Source: Pseudomonadota bacterium (lineage in GTDB: Bacteria; Pseudomonadota; Gammaproteobacteria; Steroidobacterales; JBCBZW01). From it: a stretch of 64,000 bases of DNA. Below the pieces are notes generated by a model. That model saw only the letters and a program-made list of their open reading frames with translations. It was not told the DNA's origin and made no database searches. Position 1 is the first letter of the stretch, and every line of letters begins with the position of its first letter. A program made the translations under genes and the position numbers. The stretch lies in NCBI GenBank assembly GCA_039193195.1, contig JBCCWS010000002.1, positions 186,001 to 250,000 of the forward strand, given 5' to 3'. Below, in pieces: positions 62,543-64,000 of the stretch.

Positions 62543-63655
62543 ATGAACGATACAAGTACGGGACAAGCGCGGCAGAACGCGCTGTGTGGACAGGCCTTGG
62601 ACGCGGAACTCGCCGGTCAGCTCGAGGGCGCCGTGGTCGACTACGTGCAAGCCGTGAAAATAGACCAGGCTAACCCCGTGCCACTGCTCTTCTTGGGCTA
62701 TGCCTTGGCTGCCCAGGGACTCGAGGAGCGTGCGGCCGCCGCCTGGTCGCTCGCCGCAGACCGCGACCCCCGCGTCGTCAACGCTTGGCGCGGCCAAGTG
62801 CGCGAGGACATTGCAGTTCGTTCGAAGGCCGCTCACAAAGGCGTACGTCAGTGGTTCACCCGCCTACATGAACGGGCCCTACAGGCTTTCGCGGCAGCGC
62901 ATCCCGAGGCTGCAGTGGCGCGTATTGAGGAGGCGGTGTGGGTGCAGACCCACGATGGCGAAGTGAGCTTTCGCGCGCCCGCGCAAAAACCCCATGTGTT
63001 CTACGTGCCAGCACTCGCGTCAACCGCCGTCTTCAGTCGCGAACAGGCACCTTGGTTGAGCCGGCTAGAGGGTGCTTTCGACGCTATCTGCGAGGAGTAC
63101 GTCGCCGCCTGTGAGCTCGTCACCGGCCAGGTGCGCCCGTACCTGGATTGGAAGGTAGCGCGCAGCAATCCCCTCGCCCATCTCGCTCAGAGCCGGGCCT
63201 GGGCTGCCTTGCATCTGTTTAAGCAAAGCGAGCCCAACCAGCGGGTTATCGCTCACTTTCCGCGAACGCTCGCCGCCCTGCGCGAGCTGCCGCTGTTGGA
63301 AGTTGATGGGCAGCCACGGGAGGTGCTGTTCTCCGTGCTCGCTCCAGGCCAACACATCACGCCTCACTACGGGCTAGCCAATACCGATGCTACGGTGCAT
63401 CTGCCGCTCATCGTGCCCGGCGACTCAGCGCTTCGCGTAGCAGACGTCATCTACCCTTGGGAGCGCGGCAAGGCGCTGGCCTTCGATGATTCCTTCATCC
63501 ACGACAGCTGGAACAACGCGGACAGCGAGCGTGTCACGCTGCTCTTCGAGGCATGGCATCCAGATCTTACTGAGCAGGAGCAACGGGCGGTGCAGGCGTG
63601 TTTCGAGGCGCGCGCAGCCTGGAATCTACGCCGCCCCCAGCTCGCACTTTCCTAA
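62543..63655 (+). CDS. Aspartyl/asparaginyl beta-hydroxylase family protein with short TPR-like N-terminus
   Basis: The 370-residue protein has an N-terminal helical repeat part (VPLLFLGYALAAQGLEERAAAAW). The AspH domain (about 170-350) has ITPHYGLANTDATVHLPL (first Fe His, with the Gly that replaces Asp in AspH enzymes), the second His in FDDSFIHDSWN, and Arg in ERVTLLFEAWHP. AspH enzymes hydroxylate Asp or Asn in proteins, or act on lipids in the LpxO branch; TPR-linked forms suggest a protein substrate. It is divergent from the TPR-oxygenase, and its stop overlaps the next minus-strand gene (CTAA). Confidence 0.88.
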   Translation: MNDTSTGQARQNALCGQALDAELAGQLEGAVVDYVQAVKIDQANPVPLLFLGYALAAQGLEERAAAAWSLAADRDPRVVNAWRGQVREDIAVRSKAAHKGVRQWFTRLHERALQAFAAAHPEAAVARIEEAVWVQTHDGEVSFRAPAQKPHVFYVPALASTAVFSREQAPWLSRLEGAFDAICEEYVAACELVTGQVRPYLDWKVARSNPLAHLAQSRAWAALHLFKQSEPNQRVIAHFPRTLAALRELPLLEVDGQPREVLFSVLAPGQHITPHYGLANTDATVHLPLIVPGDSALRVADVIYPWERGKALAFDDSFIHDSWNNADSERVTLLFEAWHPDLTEQEQRAVQACFEARAAWNLRRPQLALS

Positions 63656-64000
63656 GGAAATCGCTCGTCCGCTCGCTCTGTCGCCAAGACGCTGTGTTGG
63701 CGAAGGACTAGTAGGGCATCATCTACGGCTCGCGAAGAACCGCGCAGCTTGCTCGACCACGCCAGCGTGAGGGAGATGGCATCACCGTGTTGAGCTTCGA
63801 TTTCAGCGCGCTCCTCTGCTCGCTGGGCGCTGTCGTATTCCAAATCGGCAAACTTCGAATGGCGCTGGAATGCTTGGCCTTCGGCAGCCGCGATCACCAT
63901 CTCTCGCGGCAATCGCAAACGAGCAAACTCATTGACTGCTGTCAGGGAGGCAAGTGGATTTGCGAGAAAAGCCCCCGCGCTAAGTGTGCCGACGGGCGCA
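63652..64000 (-). CDS. Hypothetical protein (C-terminal part, open at window end)
   Basis: The minus-strand frame stays open from the window edge to a TAG at 63652-63654, giving about 115 codons of the C-terminus. I do not recognise the family. It has a hydrophobic-to-neutral beginning (LSAGAFLANPLASLTAV), a charged helical middle (DLEYDSAQRAEERAEIEAQ) and the end VLATERADERFP. It is convergent with the AspH-like gene, overlapping by two bases at the stops, which favours a real gene. Confidence 0.55.
   Translation of the reverse strand, partial: APVGTLSAGAFLANPLASLTAVNEFARLRLPREMVIAAAEGQAFQRHSKFADLEYDSAQRAEERAEIEAQHGDAISLTLAWSSKLRGSSRAVDDALLVLRQHSVLATERADERFP

Noticed and set aside
1-64000. 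CRISPR array or other regularly spaced direct repeats
   Set aside because: No set of evenly spaced identical repeats was seen; the only shared repeats are the two palindromic elements and local hairpins.

Overview
The window is a gene-dense, high-GC chromosomal segment of a gammaproteobacterium. The evidence is synteny: tamA-tamB, lptM-lysA, polA-(small RNA)-engB-cytochrome c4-dsbA, algZ-algR-hemC-hemD-hemX-hemY, dapF-DUF484-xerC, hslV-hslU-DUF971-ubiE-ubiJ-ubiB, envC-ctpA-yibQ and secB-gpsA-trmL. Several of these orders are those of Pseudomonas and its relatives, but polA, the FlhC/FlhD-like pair and the TonB-receptor region are too unusual for me to name a genus. I see no prophage, plasmid, insertion sequence with a transposase, or CRISPR array.

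Layout. 1-9.4 kb: TamAB translocation module, secreted S9 peptidase, esterase, thioesterase, LptM lipoprotein and LysA. 9.4-14.8 kb: a palindromic repeat, DNA polymerase I with a broken proofreading site, a candidate ErsA/Spot 42-type small RNA with a sigma-E-like promoter, EngB, cytochrome c4 and DsbA. 14.8-20.9 kb: L,D-transpeptidase-like protein, radical SAM protein, tRNA-Arg(CCG), cytochrome c5, ComM, UbiK and a DUF4124 protein. 20.9-28 kb: a beta-hydroxyacid dehydrogenase, the AlgZ/AlgR two-component pair, then the heme operon. 28-42 kb: AraC-type regulator, UbiD, dapF-DUF484-xerC, hslVU, the ubiquinone genes ubiE-ubiJ-ubiB, an MFS carrier, a thioesterase and an SLC13 permease. 42.4-44.1 kb: a divergent FlhC-like / tandem-duplicated FlhD-like regulator pair around a palindromic operator, followed by a second copy of the palindromic repeat. 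44-51.2 kb: threonine dehydratase-like enzyme, yibQ-ctpA-envC, rhodanese, secB, gpsA and trmL.

51.3-64 kb is the accessory part. It holds a large TonB-dependent receptor, a SapC-family protein, four 2-oxoglutarate/Fe(II)-type oxygenases of different subfamilies, a SAM methyltransferase, and four tandem paralogous small secreted proteins. The four small proteins share a motif that I do not recognise as a named family: (I/V)P(D/E), then 29-30 residues to a Cys, then 14-17 residues to an R-rich second Cys. I regard this island and the FlhC/FlhD-like pair as the best candidates for undescribed biology.

The genome is compact. Many genes in operons overlap by 4 bases (ATGA, GTGA or TTGA), and four convergent gene pairs overlap at their stop codons (TTAA, CTAG, CTAG, CTAA).
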